This document shows positions 33,791 to 46,222 of a stretch of DNA of 64,000 bases, in pieces (within the stretch, counting starts at the first letter, position 1; each line of letters begins with the position of its first letter). The position numbers and the translations under genes are program-made. The stretch covers positions 44,804,839 through 44,868,838 of the forward strand of contig OU015532.1 in the NCBI GenBank assembly GCA_907165065.1, read 5' to 3'. The DNA comes from Caprimulgus europaeus. Taxonomy: Eukaryota; Chordata; Aves; Caprimulgiformes; Caprimulgidae. The notes beneath the pieces are model-generated. The model saw only the letters and a program-made list of their open reading frames with translations, ran no database searches and was not told the origin of the DNA.

Positions 33791-36700
33791 ACCAAAGATG
33801 ACATTTTTAAGCTCTCCATCAAAGACCAGCAGCCACAGCAAGCAAGAATCTTCTTTAAATCACTGGTAGACACTAAACTAGCTCAGGGTGAGCAGTTTTT
33901 GCAGCTTGTGTATATGAGGGATGGATACATCCAAACACATGTTTGGGTTGCAGGTGGGGTGAACATTTTGCCACACTTCAGGAGACCTTAGGAGCTTGGC
34001 TGCATACACAGAAGGAGCAACAATCTCATGGGCTTTTGCAAAACAGTACCCACAGTAACAAGCAACTTGCTGTGTTCTTTGCAGAGCTGCACAACTCTCC
34101 CAGCATGTTGACCTGTACATCCTGAGAACATCCATCAGGAAGGTTAATTCAATGGAGCATGGGGTTAAGTGCACGTGGGGGGAAAGGAGGAGCATGAAGA
34201 GATATTCTATATCATTTTTACACCTGGGCAGATCAGATGTGCTGATACAGCTTCTTGCATCCAGGAGGATGCAGCAGCTGAACGGGTGATGAATGAGGCC
34301 CCAGCTTGGCTGTGCTGAACATTCTGCAAAGGAGTGGGCAGGGACAGGTCTGGGGGAGCTGGGGTGGAGATCCAAGGAGACAACCTTAAAATTTGGCACT
34401 GTTTGGTAGTTTGCTGGGTGCTCAGCTTTGGCAATGCCTCCCTGTTTGGGTTGCTATGAGTTATGGACAAGGGGATTGCAACCACTGATGAGAAGGTGTT
34501 ACATGTTCTTCACGTGTGCCAGAGGAGAACTCCCTGCAGTTCCATATCCCACCTGCCCTGTTAGCTCCAGTGGGAGAACCATTACTTGGAGTGGAGATTG
34601 GATGTCTTAAGCTGGGAGTTTGGTTTTGACACTGTGCAGAGCCAGCATGTCAGGTCTCAGCTGCTCTCCAAATCACCTCTCTTCCTCCTGCCCTACAACT
34701 TTCATGCCCTACATCTACACAGGGATAACCGTCCTCTACAAATCAGCCATCCTTAGCAGCAAGTACTGTTAAAGAACAGATGTTAAAAGAGCAAGGGTTT
34801 CTTCTCCTCCCTCAACTTCCCAGTTAGAAGCAGCAGGGTTGATCTTTTCTGGGGTGGTTGAACCATTTCCAGGGTTCTTCTTGACCCACCCAACAACCTT
34901 GCTGCTCCCCAGTGCCCAAAGGCAGCCCAGGGAGGTGAGTGCTGGTTTCCTTGTGGACAGGGGCAAGTGCTCAGGGCTGTACATTTGGAGAGGAAGAGCT
35001 GTTGCCATGGTTATTACAAGCCATAAAAACAGTAACTTGTCATGGCAAAGTTCTGTTCTGCAACTGCTTATCAGAAGGATTTCTCACCAAATCTTAAACA
35101 GCCATCACCTCAAAAGCCATCCAGAAAAGGAGAGAAATTCTGTGCCTGCATCCAGATTTTGGAAGTTTCTTAGATAAAATAATTTTTGTCATTAAAATTA
35201 TTTCTTGATTTAAAAAAGATAATAAATTTCACATTAGCTCATAGTGGCACTATCAGCGAACAGATTATTTCTCACACTCCTTGGAGAGGAGTGGTGACAA
35301 AGACCAGGGAGCTGGGTAAGTTGAAAGAGAGATGAAAGAAGTTAACATAATATAACACTGACCTCGAGGACAACAGAGGGACAACTGTGCCATGGCAGGT
35401 TCATAGGGCACAAGGAAGGAGGAAGGAGAGCGCGTTAACCCAAGCGGCACAACGGGCGGCAGGAGAACCATAGCAACAGAAGCAGATTTAGGTGACAAAG
35501 CAAGAAATGCCTCCTGGGGTGAGGTCTCTCCAGGCAAGGAGATGACTGAACAGGACTGAACCAAGCCTGGGCAAAGAAAACTAGTCTGGAGTTGGCTGAC
35601 ACTTGCTTCAGAGTGGAGGTCAAAGCAGTCTCTCACCTTGGTGCAAACAAAGCCCAACGTGCCTGGTGTTCTCAGAGCCAGAGCTGGGTTTAGGCTCAGC
35701 AGAAGTTATGGCAGCATTAATAACCACGATGCTTGGCTCTAGCACAATTGTCCACTTGAATGCATCCTGTTCTGCAAGATGCTGAGTCTTGCTTGCCTGT
35801 GCCATTTTATTGTCCAGTTTCTTAGGCAAGCAAACTGATTAGGCTGTGGCAGATAAGGTACATGAAGTATTGCTCTGCTACAAGGATAACTAGATTTATC
35901 ATATGATTCGGAAATAATTCATACACTGTTTTCTCCTTTATGTTTGTAGACTCCAAGCTTTTAAACCCACAAGGCACAGGGCAATCCAGCCTGACCACCT
36001 CTGGCCAGACTGTCGTACCAATGATTTTAGTTTCAGACCAGCATCATCTATTTGAGATCCACTGCCTCTAATAGCTTTCTTTTTTCTTGTCCTCAGAGTC
36101 CATTGCAAAAACTGTGTCAACACTCAGGTGCAGATTAAAGCACATTTAAGCTGTCAACAGACCAGGGGCCTTTGCAGGTATAACACTATTGCAGAGTTTC
36201 CATGACTGGTGACTCTGCTGGTTCCCACCAGTTCTGCCTTCCACCATCACCCCAACCAAGGACTTGTCATAAATGTGCTCAGGATTGCAGTAACAAACTT
36301 CTCAGCAAACAATATTTGTAATGATGTGAGGTGTTCTTCTGCTAAGAATGCTTTGACATGCTGGTAATGATGCTATCTTGGTCAGGCACCACTTTTGGGT
36401 GGAGACTGGAGGTGGTGGCACAGGTGCCTTCCACCTCCTGCTGTGAAGGTTACTACAGGCTTTCCATTCCCACCTCCATGTCCAAAGAGAATAAGGTATT
36501 TTAGTCGAAATCATTGAAGTTTCTGAAAGGCTGATCCACAAGGATGATAATCACATCCATACATCCAGCAGGAATTTGGTTCCCTCTGAAAACAGGAGCA
36601 AAACTGCTTCGTGGCTTCAGTGGATCCAGGTTGAGTCCTTTGGCACAAGCAGGATGCACAAGCTCTAGCTTCAGCCAGCGGTAACTCCGGCTCTCCCGCA

Positions 36701-38707
36701 CGGACAAGTGAGATGATCGATGTACTCAGCGGATGTGTTGAGGATCAGCACATGAGCTATTGGTAGGACAGGGTGAGCCATAGGTTTTTAATTGTATTTG
36801 CCTCTCAGTCGTTAGCAGCCTTCAGCACTCGGTGTGAAATGAGCTCTTACCCGTGCTGCTCGGCTGCGGTGGCAGCAATCTTCTCCCAGCTGCGCGGGCT
36901 GGCGCCGGAATTACAAACACGGCTTTTTTATGCTCTGCTCTGGCTGCTCACAATCACCAACCACTGCTGCTTGCTTTTCTTCAGCTCCTTTCTTTAACGA
37001 GGAATTAGGCTGTGCAATGATGGACTCGTGTTGGATATAATTTTCAGGTGGATACATATGCCATAGCATTCAATTATTGTAAAAGCTGCATTAACTGAGT
37101 TAAATTATTAAGAAATATTTCCTGATGTATGCAGTGGCAGCTGTTCTGGGAAGAGGGTAATTCTCCAGGCTCACAAAAAGCATATGAAAATGCAGTGTAG
37201 ATCCTCCCTGGAGAAATATCACTGTCTCTTTCTACTCAGCCTTTGAGATGCCTCTCAGGCTTGAAAAGTAATCTTCAGCCTACATGTGCCAGCATGCCAA
37301 AAAACCCTCAAAACCTGAATCCAGGGCTTGGACTTTTGGACTCTGACCTTTGGGAAATGCTGGCACAGTAGTCCCCTGAGTGCTCCCTCCCCAGGTGACA
37401 GTATGTGGATATAAAAGGAGTCAGGGTGTCCATACGAAAGGCGAATAACCACAGCCACTGTGTCTTTCACAGACAAACTAGGTGACATGTCCCTCTTCTT
37501 CCTCTTGCTGCCCCATCGTTTTGCACATGCAACCCACAAAAATAGTGACTGAAAATGCCTATGAGTAGGACAGTTTCACTGGGGTCTAATCCAGATTCTG
37601 CAACAATGTTGTAACATAATTTTTTGGACTTTTTTTTTTTCTCTAAGCTTTTATCTGCCTAGCTATATACTTATATTTGATCTCTTCTACTCTTAAAATA
37701 CTATCAGAAAAGCTAAGAGACATTAATGGAGATAGACAGGAGATCTGAAATGCGTTATCAACACTGCCCTGTCATCCACCATCTGGATAGACTAACATGT
37801 AATAGAAATGCAAGTTTAAGGCAAAAATCTGTTTAAATGCTTCCAGATTTGGCTCTCCAACTCCTATAGACCAGGCTGTTTGGCAATAACTACACATACA
37901 GAAGCAGTACGATTTCTCTCTTCATAAACAGAGTGCATTCAGATGCTCCAGAGACACTATGTCAAGTTTCCTGAGTTTAGAAACATGTGGAAACTCAGAA
38001 CAGAGAAGAAAACGACTCTCAAGGATCCCTTGTGGTTCCCAAATCAGTTGTGTCCCTCGGAGCTGTGGGGCTGGGATAGATTACTGGGTTGCAGTATGAA
38101 CACCTTGTGCCTGACTTCAGGCTTTGGAGGTCTCTCAGAAGTTTCAGTTAGCAGGGAAGGAAGAGGTTGTCCTGTGCCACAGAGTCACAATGCGTCATCT
38201 CCTCTTCAGAACTGCAGATCAGAGTGCTGGTAGGTGCAGCTCAGGAGCTCTCACGACCCTGAGATCTTGGCTTGCTCATGAGTTGCCTGGGCTGATGACA
38301 GCGCTGGTGTGAGGCAGTGGGGATGCCAGCTGCTGAACTCAGGGCAGCAGGTGCTGATCTCGGGGGAATTTCCTCCCTCAGACTTTATATTTAATTATAA
38401 ATAGAAAGCAGAGCAGCACAAACTTAGTTTACTGGGCATTTTCTTGATTGCTTGGTTGGATACCTTCTGTCTGGACAGATGAAGACCACCCAGGATAACA
38501 TGGTATTTTAAACAACACTTGTTTATTTCTTCATCGTGCTGGACACTTCCATTGTGCCAGACATGCCACAGTGATGGGCACTGACTCCATCCTGCAGCTA
38601 AATTCTTTCTTATTTTCTTGGGGCATAGGCTGGGCTGGCTGTAGGTGCCATCAAGGCAGGCTGACACTGAGCCCTCAGCAGCAACCCCCTTTCCTGCTGC
38701 TTAATCT
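33791..38707. other. Unique sequence (4.9 kb), no gene seen
   Basis: No transposon was recognised. A 173-codon minus-strand frame at 33878-34399 has no recognisable domain. Moderate CpG content occurs at 36665-36740 and 36840-36935, followed by an AT-rich block at 37010-37130 with repeated TTA/ATT words. That area is the best candidate for a regulatory element in this stretch. Confidence 0.45.
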
Positions 38708-39116
38708 GTAATCACAGACTCACAGAATGGTCTGGGTTGGAAGGGACCTTAAAGCTCATCCAGTCCCAACCCCCTGCCAGCAGCAGGGACACCTTCCACT
38801 AGACCAGGTTGCTCAAAGCCTCATCCAACCTGGCCGAGAACATTTCCAGGGAGGAGCAGCCACAGCTTCTCTGGGCAACCTGGGCCAGTGTCTCACCACC
38901 CTCACAGCAAAGAATTTCTTCCTAATATCTCATCTAAACCTTCCCTCTTCCAGTTTAAAGCCATCACCCCTTGTTCTGTCACTCCCTGCCCTTGTCCAAG
39001 TCCCTCCCTGCCCTTCCTGGAGCCTCTTCAGGTACTGGGAGGCCATTGGAAGGTCTCCCAGGAGTCTTCTCCAGGCTGAACAGCCCCAACTCTCTCAGCC
39101 TGTCCTCACAGCAGAG
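38708..39116 (-). mobile_element. CR1 LINE 3' part
   Basis: It begins 'atcacagactcacagaatgg', 'gttggaagggaccttaaagc' and reaches the ORF2 tail ('[14 protein letters not shown]' on the minus strand). It is the subfamily with 'ccagcagcagggacacc'. It abuts a plus-strand CR1 at 39117. Confidence 0.92.
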
Positions 39117-39268
39117 GAGCAGGTTGCCCAGTTGAAATCTCCATCCTTGGAAATACTCAGGACTTGGCTGGACAAAGGGCAAGGAACCCGGCCTAAGCTG
39201 GCCCTGCTTTGAACAGGGACTGGGACCGGCTCAAGGTCAGAGGTCCCTTCTAACCCAGATTGTCCTCC
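39117..39268 (+). mobile_element. CR1 LINE 3' end, head-to-head with the previous copy
   Basis: It reads 'caggttgcccag', 'ggacttggctggacaaaggg', 'gaacagggactgggacc' and 'aggtcccttctaaccc'. The 3' block identifies CR1, but the internal text differs from its neighbour, so it belongs to another subfamily. Confidence 0.75.
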
Positions 39269-40435
39269 AGCACTCCCATGTCACACTGGGGTGATGTGGC
39301 TTTTGGAAGAACTGTGAATATTCCCAATGCATGCTGGGCAAAATGTTTTAACACAGACATCTAAATTAATGTTCCCAACCTTTAGGTAAATAAAAGTGAC
39401 TAAAAGTCTCCAATTTTTTGATGTGAATGGGATGTCTTTTCTTTTAAAAATGCCCCTACTTTCCACTACTCATCTTAGCTTTTCGTTTGATTCATTCTTC
39501 TGGGTTTTTCTTGTAACTTAATAGTGAAGAAATCCAATTTATCCACTAGGGCTGAACAGAAAGGCTTTTAACTAAGGATCAAATGTAGAACTATTTAAAG
39601 ATTTAAAAAGAAAAAAATAAAACCACAAAAAAACTAACAAACAAATCATAATACCACCTCCTCCCCCAAACACAAACCACAGCCAGGAATTAGAAATCTA
39701 ACAGAAGTATCTGAACAGCCCAGTGTTTGCAGCATTTATCTCAGGTACAGACAAGCCAGGGTTAAGACCTTTAGTCTTTCTGGTTCATTATATGGTTGAT
39801 GTTTTTTAATTATATTTGTTTTGGCATAGGATAGACTGAGTGCAACCTGAGATCTGATGTCTGCGAGGGGATCAGAGCCTGAAGGACAGCTGGAGGGAAA
39901 AACCAGCTTTGTTCTCCAGCCTTCATCCAGAAGCACACTCACTTGAATCCTGTACCAGACACAGTTGGAATGAAATGACAGATCTGAGCCCATAAAAGCC
40001 AAGAACTGAAGAAAACTCAGTTGTGCTGGTAATGCATTAGTCTCCTGAGCCAAGCACATCCTCAGACCCACAGAATTTCATTAGCCATGTAAGACGAGGA
40101 GTCTTCTCAGAACAGCACCAGGATTCCAGTCTTGAGTGGAGATGAAACACTTTAATTCATTTTTTTAATATTTTTAAGACAGGGTCCTGCATTTTTCCTT
40201 TGGGTCAGCTTTTTGCCTGCTCTTTTCCTTCTCTGCTGCAGGTTGCAAAGATGCACAGCCCTGGTTTCTGCTCCTGTCTCTGTCGCTGAGGTGAAGCAGG
40301 GGCTGGGGCTGTCACTCTGCCAGCAGGTTACACACAATCAGCAGGTCCTGTTGCAATTCATCCATGGATTAAAGCAGAGGCTGAGTGGCCTGACCTGCAG
40401 GAGTCACTCTTGGGGACCTTCCTGTTACAGCAGCC
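39269..40435. other. Unique sequence, no gene seen
   Basis: AT-rich with an A-rich tract at about 39600-39650. No repeat or coding signature was recognised. Confidence 0.5.
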
Positions 40436-41032
40436 TGGGCTGGTTTCACTGGGCTGGGAGCCAAACCCAGTGCTCTCCCGATCCCCACCCCAGGGCATAT
40501 GGGAGAGAATTGGGGGGCAAGGGTAAGGAGACTGGTAGGGTGAGATAAGAACAAATTAATCACTGAAATAAAAGAAAACTTAAAATAATGATATTAAAAT
40601 AGTAATAAAATATGCAAATGAGTGACCCCCAGTGCCATTGCTCACCACCCACCGACCCAGCCTGGCCCGTTCCCAGAGAACGATCCCGGAGGAGCGACAA
40701 TCCCGACCCGAAACCGCAATTCCGGGAGAGCGAGAGCCCGAGCGAGAGCCAGAGAGAGCCAGAGAGGAAGAGCCCCTCATGGATCTCCTGCCCATGGGGG
40801 ACAGGAGATGGAACAGCCCCTTGGCAGAGCCCAATGCCCATGGAGCTGATCCATTGCAATATTCCTCACTCCTGAGATCTTGCACTTGTAGACCAGCAAA
40901 ACACAAAGTCCTTCGACTTCCAGTGGCAGCTGAAAACGTTGGTCTGTTATCAATGTTCTTCTCCTAACAAACCCCAGCGCTGTTCCAGCTGCTGAACAGA
41001 AACCAGCTCTGTCCCAGCTACACACCAGGACA
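40436..41032 (-). mobile_element. Solo ERVL-like LTR (597 bases)
   Basis: In reverse complement it starts 'tgtcctggtgtgtagctggg' and ends 'gtgaaaccagccca'. The octamer ATGCAAAT is at 40612-40619 on the plus strand, next to the CpG-rich block at about 40655-40745. Flanks cagcc (40431-40435) and cagct (41033-41037) match at 4 of 5 bases. Confidence 0.92.
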
Positions 41033-41037
41033 CAGCT

Positions 41038-41990
41038 GTAAACAGGGCAGGAAAACCACTGTCCCTTCTGTGCAGGCTAAAGAACTCATTGAGGTTCAGC
41101 CTGGAACAAAACTCTGCATGAGCATCACTTGAGAGCTTGCACAAGTGCCACTCCTGTCACAGTGCTGAATTCTTCAGGAATAATGCAGTCATGAACAGAA
41201 CCATTACTAACCCTTAAATGTTTAGTGAAGCCAAAAGAGAAAATTGGCAGGGAAAGAAATGTTCTTTTCAGACTTCTGAAAAGAGCACCACAGGCAGTGG
41301 GGAGCAAACAGCAATATTACAGGCTAATAACAATGCTGCTTGAGGACTCTTTTAAAGTAATAAATATGTTTTTAATAAGCGTATTTCCTCATTTGGGGAG
41401 CTCTGGGTTCACGTACAGATGTAATTTCATACGCAGAGCCTGGCTGTGAGGATGCATCTGAATCCCCTGGGGACTCTCTGGCTGGGGAGGGTAGAGGAAC
41501 AGCTTCCCATTAGAAGGGATTTAATCTGAATTCTCACCCAAAGATGAGAAACAGCCAAAAAGCTGCTCATTTCCCAGCCCCCTCCCATTCTCTGCCTCCC
41601 CCCCCAAAAACCACTGCATGTGCTTGAGCATGGGGCACCCCCAGCCCTGGGGACAACCACAGGGAATCAGTTGGTGACACCGCAGTGACACAGCTCCATG
41701 GTCCATCTGCCGAGGGTCCCCGCTGCCTGTTTCTCACGGATGTCTGATAAAATTAATAGCGTGTCGCTGCTCAGCCGGCTGTGGGGGACAGTGGGGAGGG
41801 GTAGGCAGAGCTCTGCTGTGATTATCTTGTCTTCCCATGCTTTTTTGCTTTTTAGTAAATAAACCTAATAAGATGCTGGGCAGCAATTCAATCTGTCATG
41901 CTTCACACATCAGAATAATTCAGCCAGAAATAGAAAGTGTTCAACCCCCAGGAGAGGCAGAGCCCTAAAGAGCAGGCTGATTTCTCTCCT
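41038..41990. other. Unique sequence with a candidate conserved block
   Basis: No gene was seen. 41735-41940 holds 'gataaaattaatagcg', 'taaataaacctaataag' and 'cagcaattcaatctgtc', and is repeat-free up to the ATTTT array. Confidence 0.4.
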
Positions 41991-42090
41991 ATTTTATTTT
42001 ATTTTATTTTATTTTATTTTATTTTATTTTATTTTATTTTATTTTATTTTATTTTATTTTATTTTATTTTATTTTATTTTATTTTATTTT
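41991..42090 (+). repeat. Perfect (ATTTT)20 microsatellite
   Basis: One hundred bases of exact ATTTT units, ended by 'tggcttgtg'. The repeating Ile-Leu-Phe-Tyr frame across it is an artefact. Confidence 0.99.
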
Positions 42091-42399
42091 TGGCTTGTGA
42101 TTTATTTCACATCAATTATGCACTGCCAACAAAAGCAGCTTTGTGCCAAGCTGTGATCTGCTTTTCTCTCTGTGACATCCTAACCCTTTTACATCTTCTC
42201 AGACTGCTTGTGGCAGGTTCCCATTGACAGCAAAGTCTCCAATATGTGAAGAAGTCACACGAGGCACCTTGACCCCTGTACTGCAAGAGAATTCCTTTTG
42301 TGGCATAAAGTCCTGGGTCAGTTCTCCCCAAAGTCCTCTCATCAAGAGGGGTGCTGGTTTTGTCTGGCCTTGGGCTGTTTGTCTCTCAGCAGGGACAAC
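42091..42399. other. Unique sequence
   Basis: A short stretch between the ATTTT array and a CR1 copy. No gene was seen. Confidence 0.5.
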
Positions 42400-42559
42400 A
42401 TGTTTGGAGAGGTTGTGGAGTCTCCATCTCTGGAGATGTTCAAACCCACCTGGACACTTTCCTGTGCAACCTGGTGTAGGGAACCTGCTTTGGCAGGGGG
42501 GTTGGACTGGATGATCTCCTGAGGCCCCTTCCAACCCCCACCATGCTGTGATTCTGTGA
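42400..42559 (+). mobile_element. CR1 LINE 3' end, short
   Basis: It has 'ggagaggttgtggagtctcc', 'gggttggactggatgatctc' and the tail 'ctgtgattctgtga'. Same subfamily as 5991 and 12150. Confidence 0.93.
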
Positions 42560-42685
42560 AAGGTGACTATCCCATTGACACCCATGACTACCACAGCAGC
42601 CACCTGTGCACTGATCCTCACTCCTTGGCAGATCAGGGACTCAACACTCACAGATTAAGCTCACATAAAAGAGTGGCAAAGAGAG

Positions 42686-43110
42686 TGTCCTGTTTTCATT
42701 AGGATAGAGTTAATTTTCTTCTCAGTAGCTAGAATAGCTGTATTTTGATTTCAGTGTGGGATTTGTTATGAGAAGAACGTTGATAACACACTGATGTTTT
42801 TAGCTGCTGCTGGAAGTCCAAGGACATCGTGGTTTGCTGGTCTGCAAGTGCAAAGAACTGGGAGGAGGAAGCGCAGTAATCAGCAAAAACAAACACTGGC
42901 ATTTGGCTATGCTAATGGGATACCCCAGATCATGTCACATCATGGTCAGTGCATTAACCAGGGCTGACCAGAAAGCTGGGAATTCTCTGGGGGATCTCTC
43001 GGGCTCGCCCTTCCAGGATTACAGTTTTGAGTCTGGGGTTCCTTTCCGCGCCTCTGGGATCGCTGTCGGTGGGTGGTGAGCGATTGTACGCGGTGATGAT
43101 GCACAAAACT
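42686..43110 (+). mobile_element. ERVL-like LTR, 3'-truncated
   Basis: It begins 'tgtcctgttttcattaggat', 'agagttaattttcttctcag' and runs through 'gataacacactgatgttttt' to 'gtcggtgggtggtgagc' at about 43081. The AT-rich block, ATTAAA and terminus are missing. The octamer region is replaced by unrelated sequence. It belongs to a different branch from the 16481/26351/50030 copies, lacking their CT-rich tandem block. Confidence 0.82.
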
Positions 43111-43430
43111 GATGCAGGAGTGCTGACTTCATGGTCCAAACCGTGCTGGTGGCAGCCAGGCTTTGTGTTCACCGTGTGCCTGAATGCTCCAGCTCTGGGT
43201 GGGAAGTGCCTCCCCCCTCTCTGCATTGTCAGGCTGCTCCTACACCTCTGCCTCTGCCGCTGCATTGTCATGGTAATGGCTCTGCTTCACATGGAAAAAG
43301 ATCCTTTTTTTTATTACCTAATGAATTCTTTGGGCCAAATTCCACATGGCACTGCTCCTCAGATTGCCACCGGCACAAAACTTGGAATATTTGGTACCTA
43401 AATTGCATCTTGCTGAAAAGGCACAGGTCA
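43111..43430. other. Unique sequence
   Basis: No recognised element lies between the truncated LTR and the next CR1. Confidence 0.5.
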
Positions 43431-43762
43431 TCTGCCTTTCAGTACTTGAAGGGGGCTATAAGAAAGGTGGGGACAGACTTTTCAGCAGGGTCTGTAGTGA
43501 CAGGACCAGGGGTGATGGTTTTAAACTAGAAGAGGGGAGATTTAGATTATATAAAGGGAAGTAATTTTTTACACTGAGGGTGGTGAGAACCTGGCCCAGG
43601 TTGCCCAGAGAGGTGGTAGAAGCCTCATCTCTGGAAACATTCAAGGTCAGGTTGTACAGGGCTCTGAGCAACCTGGTCTCGTTCAAGATGTCTCAGCAGG
43701 GGATTGGACTCGATGGACCTTGAAAGGTCCCTTCAACCCAAGCCAGTCTGTGATTCTATGTC
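43431..43762 (+). mobile_element. CR1 LINE 3' end
   Basis: It begins 'ctttcagtacttgaaggggg' and ends 'gattggactcgatggacc', 'gtctgtgattctatg'. Close to the 9626 copy, with a small deletion near 43555 (agattatataaagggaag) that shifts the ORF2 tail frame. Confidence 0.93.
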
Positions 43763-45246
43763 CACCAGAGAAGTGCAGGGCAGTCAGCAGCATCCCTCAC
43801 ATCTAGACAGCATTTCTGGGCTGATGCTTCTGTAAAGCAGAGGTGAAGATCCCAAATGAACCACTCCTGTCGCTCAGCTCGCTGCCCAGTGTGATGGTGT
43901 CTTGCCTTCTCTAGCTCTGGTTGCACAGTGCACCTCCTGCATCCATGTTTTCATCCATCAGCCCTGGAATTCACAGCCTGTGCCAGGAATTGGTCATTCT
44001 GTGCCATGTGAAGTATCACTGAACTGGATATTATTTTGATTCTGTATTTTTTAATCATTTTAAAACACACAGGGGTAACAAAACAGGTTTTATTTCTCCC
44101 ATCCCACACTCCCATCATCTGTCCCATTTTGAAAGCCTGTTGCAGGCACACATGGAGATCTTTGTTTGAGGGAGCCATGAGTAGCTGCCCTCCTGGGAAT
44201 CAAGTGGAAGGCAGTCCATAGCCATCTGCCAGGGAGAGGCTGGAGGGTTTTATGCTCTTCTGGCATGATGCTGGAGCCTGAGGAGAAGACACACCACTAC
44301 GAGGTGCTGGTAAAGGCTGTGCCTGCCCAATGCATCCAGGACTCTGATCCTAATCAGATCCTGATCAAAGCAGAAATGTTAATTAATTCAGTCATTGAGC
44401 TGGCTGTCATTTCATCCATTAGCAAGGACAGGAAGGAGATGGATCTTTCTCGGTGGCTGGCTCTGCCCCAGGGTTGTGGAGCTGCAAAGCCGGTTCCTGG
44501 GGGCACGACGATGCCAGGAATGTGGATGCCTTTGCCAAAGCCAACCCAGAGAGGCTGGCCTGCTCCATTTCAATGTGTCTGCCTTCCAGAGCAGGGGAGC
44601 AGGGCCGGGCAGAGGGCACTCCTCTCCTCCAGTAGCTCCCTGGACAGGACAGGAAGGGTCCCCAGCACCTTTGCCAAGGGAAGCAGAGCCCTTGGTGGCT
44701 GGGAGCAGGAGACTGCGTGCCAGGAGGCACAGAGACTGCTCTGTTTTTGAAGGGCTGGATTTAATTGCTTTCCTGCATAATAACATTACCTGTGTGCTTC
44801 CTTTGCTAATAGATTTTTACCTGCTGTAGAGACAAAGTGATTTCTAATCACGCTGGTGTGAGAGTCCGGTATCACCAGCTCCCTGTGGCAGTTATGGACC
44901 ATGGCAGTAGTCCCCTGACATGTATTTTTATGCCTTTTCACCTTCAGGAGCTTGTAAATATCTCTTCTTTCTAACTTTCTAGCTAGAATTGTTTCTGCAG
45001 AGTCTTCCTGGGAGTTTTGCAAACAAGTCCAGTGTGTAAACACCATTCTGAGGTCTTTTAATAGCCAGGGAGAGCTGCAACTGAGCTCCCTCCCTGACGT
45101 GACAGGGCCAGGAGGTGCAGGGATGGCATGCAGAGCCAGCAAGTCACTCAGGACTTGTCACACTCATGTAGAAGTGCTCCTGTGGAGAGGTGGTGAACCT
45201 GCATGCACATTACTTTGTCTTTCCCCAATTTTCTCTGTACATACAC
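43763..45246. other. Unique sequence, no gene seen
   Basis: A 161-codon frame at 44265-44750 (plus) and overlapping frames on both strands lie in GC-moderate sequence, with no recognisable domain. 44750-44900 is AT-rich (gatttaattgctttcc, gctaatagatttttac) and may be a conserved non-coding block. Confidence 0.45.
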
Positions 45247-45523
45247 AATCACAGAATCCCAGACTGGTTTGGGTTGGAAGGGACCTTAAAGCTCATCCAG
45301 TTCCAACCCCTCTGCCAGCAGCAGGGACACCTTCCACTAGACCAGGTTGCTCAAAGCCTCATCCAACCTGGCCTTGGACACTTCCAGGGAGGAGCAGCCA
45401 CAGCTTCTCTCATCCAGTTTCAAGCCATCACCCCTTGTTCTGTCACTCACTGCCCTTTTCACAACTCCTTCTCCACCCTTCCTAGAGCACCTTCAGGTAC
45501 TGGAAGGCTGCTATATGTCTCCC
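45247..45523 (-). mobile_element. CR1 LINE 3' part with internal deletion
   Basis: It begins 'aatcacagaatcccagactg', 'gttggaagggaccttaaagc'. About 80 bases of the normal ORF2 tail are missing at 45410 (cttctct joined to catccagttt). It runs to 'gctatatgtctccctgg' and joins plus-strand CR1 there. Confidence 0.92.
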
Positions 45524-45605
45524 TGGCAGGGGGGTTGGAGCTGGATGAGCTTTAAGGTCCATTCCAACCCCTAACCAGTGTGTGAGTCTATGATTCTATG
45601 AGTCT
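45524..45605 (+). mobile_element. CR1 LINE extreme 3' end (about 80 bases)
   Basis: It reads 'ctggcaggggggttggagc', 'ggatgagctttaaggtcc' and 'gagtctatgattctatgag'. Same subfamily as the copy it touches, in opposite orientation. Confidence 0.88.
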
Positions 45606-45940
45606 GTGAGATGATGCTGGTGAGACAGGCTGAGGAGCTCCTGGGGAGAGGGAAGCTGTGGGCAAGGCACCCGTCACTCACCAGGTCACAGCAGCGCAGT
45701 CCTGGCTGATCCCACCAGAGCCTTGAGACTGTACAACGCTGCTTGTGTTGACTCACCTCCAAAAGAGAGGAAAGCACTGGTCCCTCACTTGTATGTCTTA
45801 CTTCTCTTGAAGGACAGGTAAAATGTCCAACTGAATCAGGAGATCCCAGCCCTGACTCAATGACCAGTGACAAAACCATGACCTCACCAGCCTGACCTTA
45901 CTATCAGAGGGTGTTTCCAAGAGTGGGAAGGCAGTGATTT
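45606..45940. other. Unique sequence
   Basis: No recognised element between two CR1 copies. Confidence 0.5.
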
Positions 45941-46222
45941 CACAGAATCCCAGCACTGCCTGGATTGGAAAAGCCCTTTAAACTCATCGAGTCCCATCAT
46001 GAACCCAACACTGACCAGTCCCCCACTAACCCATGTCCCTCATCACTGTGTCTACACGACTCTTCAATCCCTCCAGGGATGGGGACTCCACCACTGCCCT
46101 GGGCAACCCCTTCCAATGCCTCAGAACCCTTTCAGCAAAGAAATTCTTCCTCACATCCCATCTCAACTGCCCTTGGTGCAACTTGAGGGCGTTTCCTCTT
46201 GTCCTGTGATTTATTCCTTGTT
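45941..46222 (-). mobile_element. CR1 LINE 3' end
   Basis: The copy has 'cacagaatcccagcactgcc', 'ccatcatgaacccaacactg' and 'ccagggatggggactcc', and ends in the 'cgtttcctcttgtcctg' region of the ORF2 tail. Confidence 0.9.

Noticed and set aside
41937..42227. Frame with repeating Ile-Leu-Phe-Tyr, like membrane segments
   Set aside because: Translation of (ATTTT)20.
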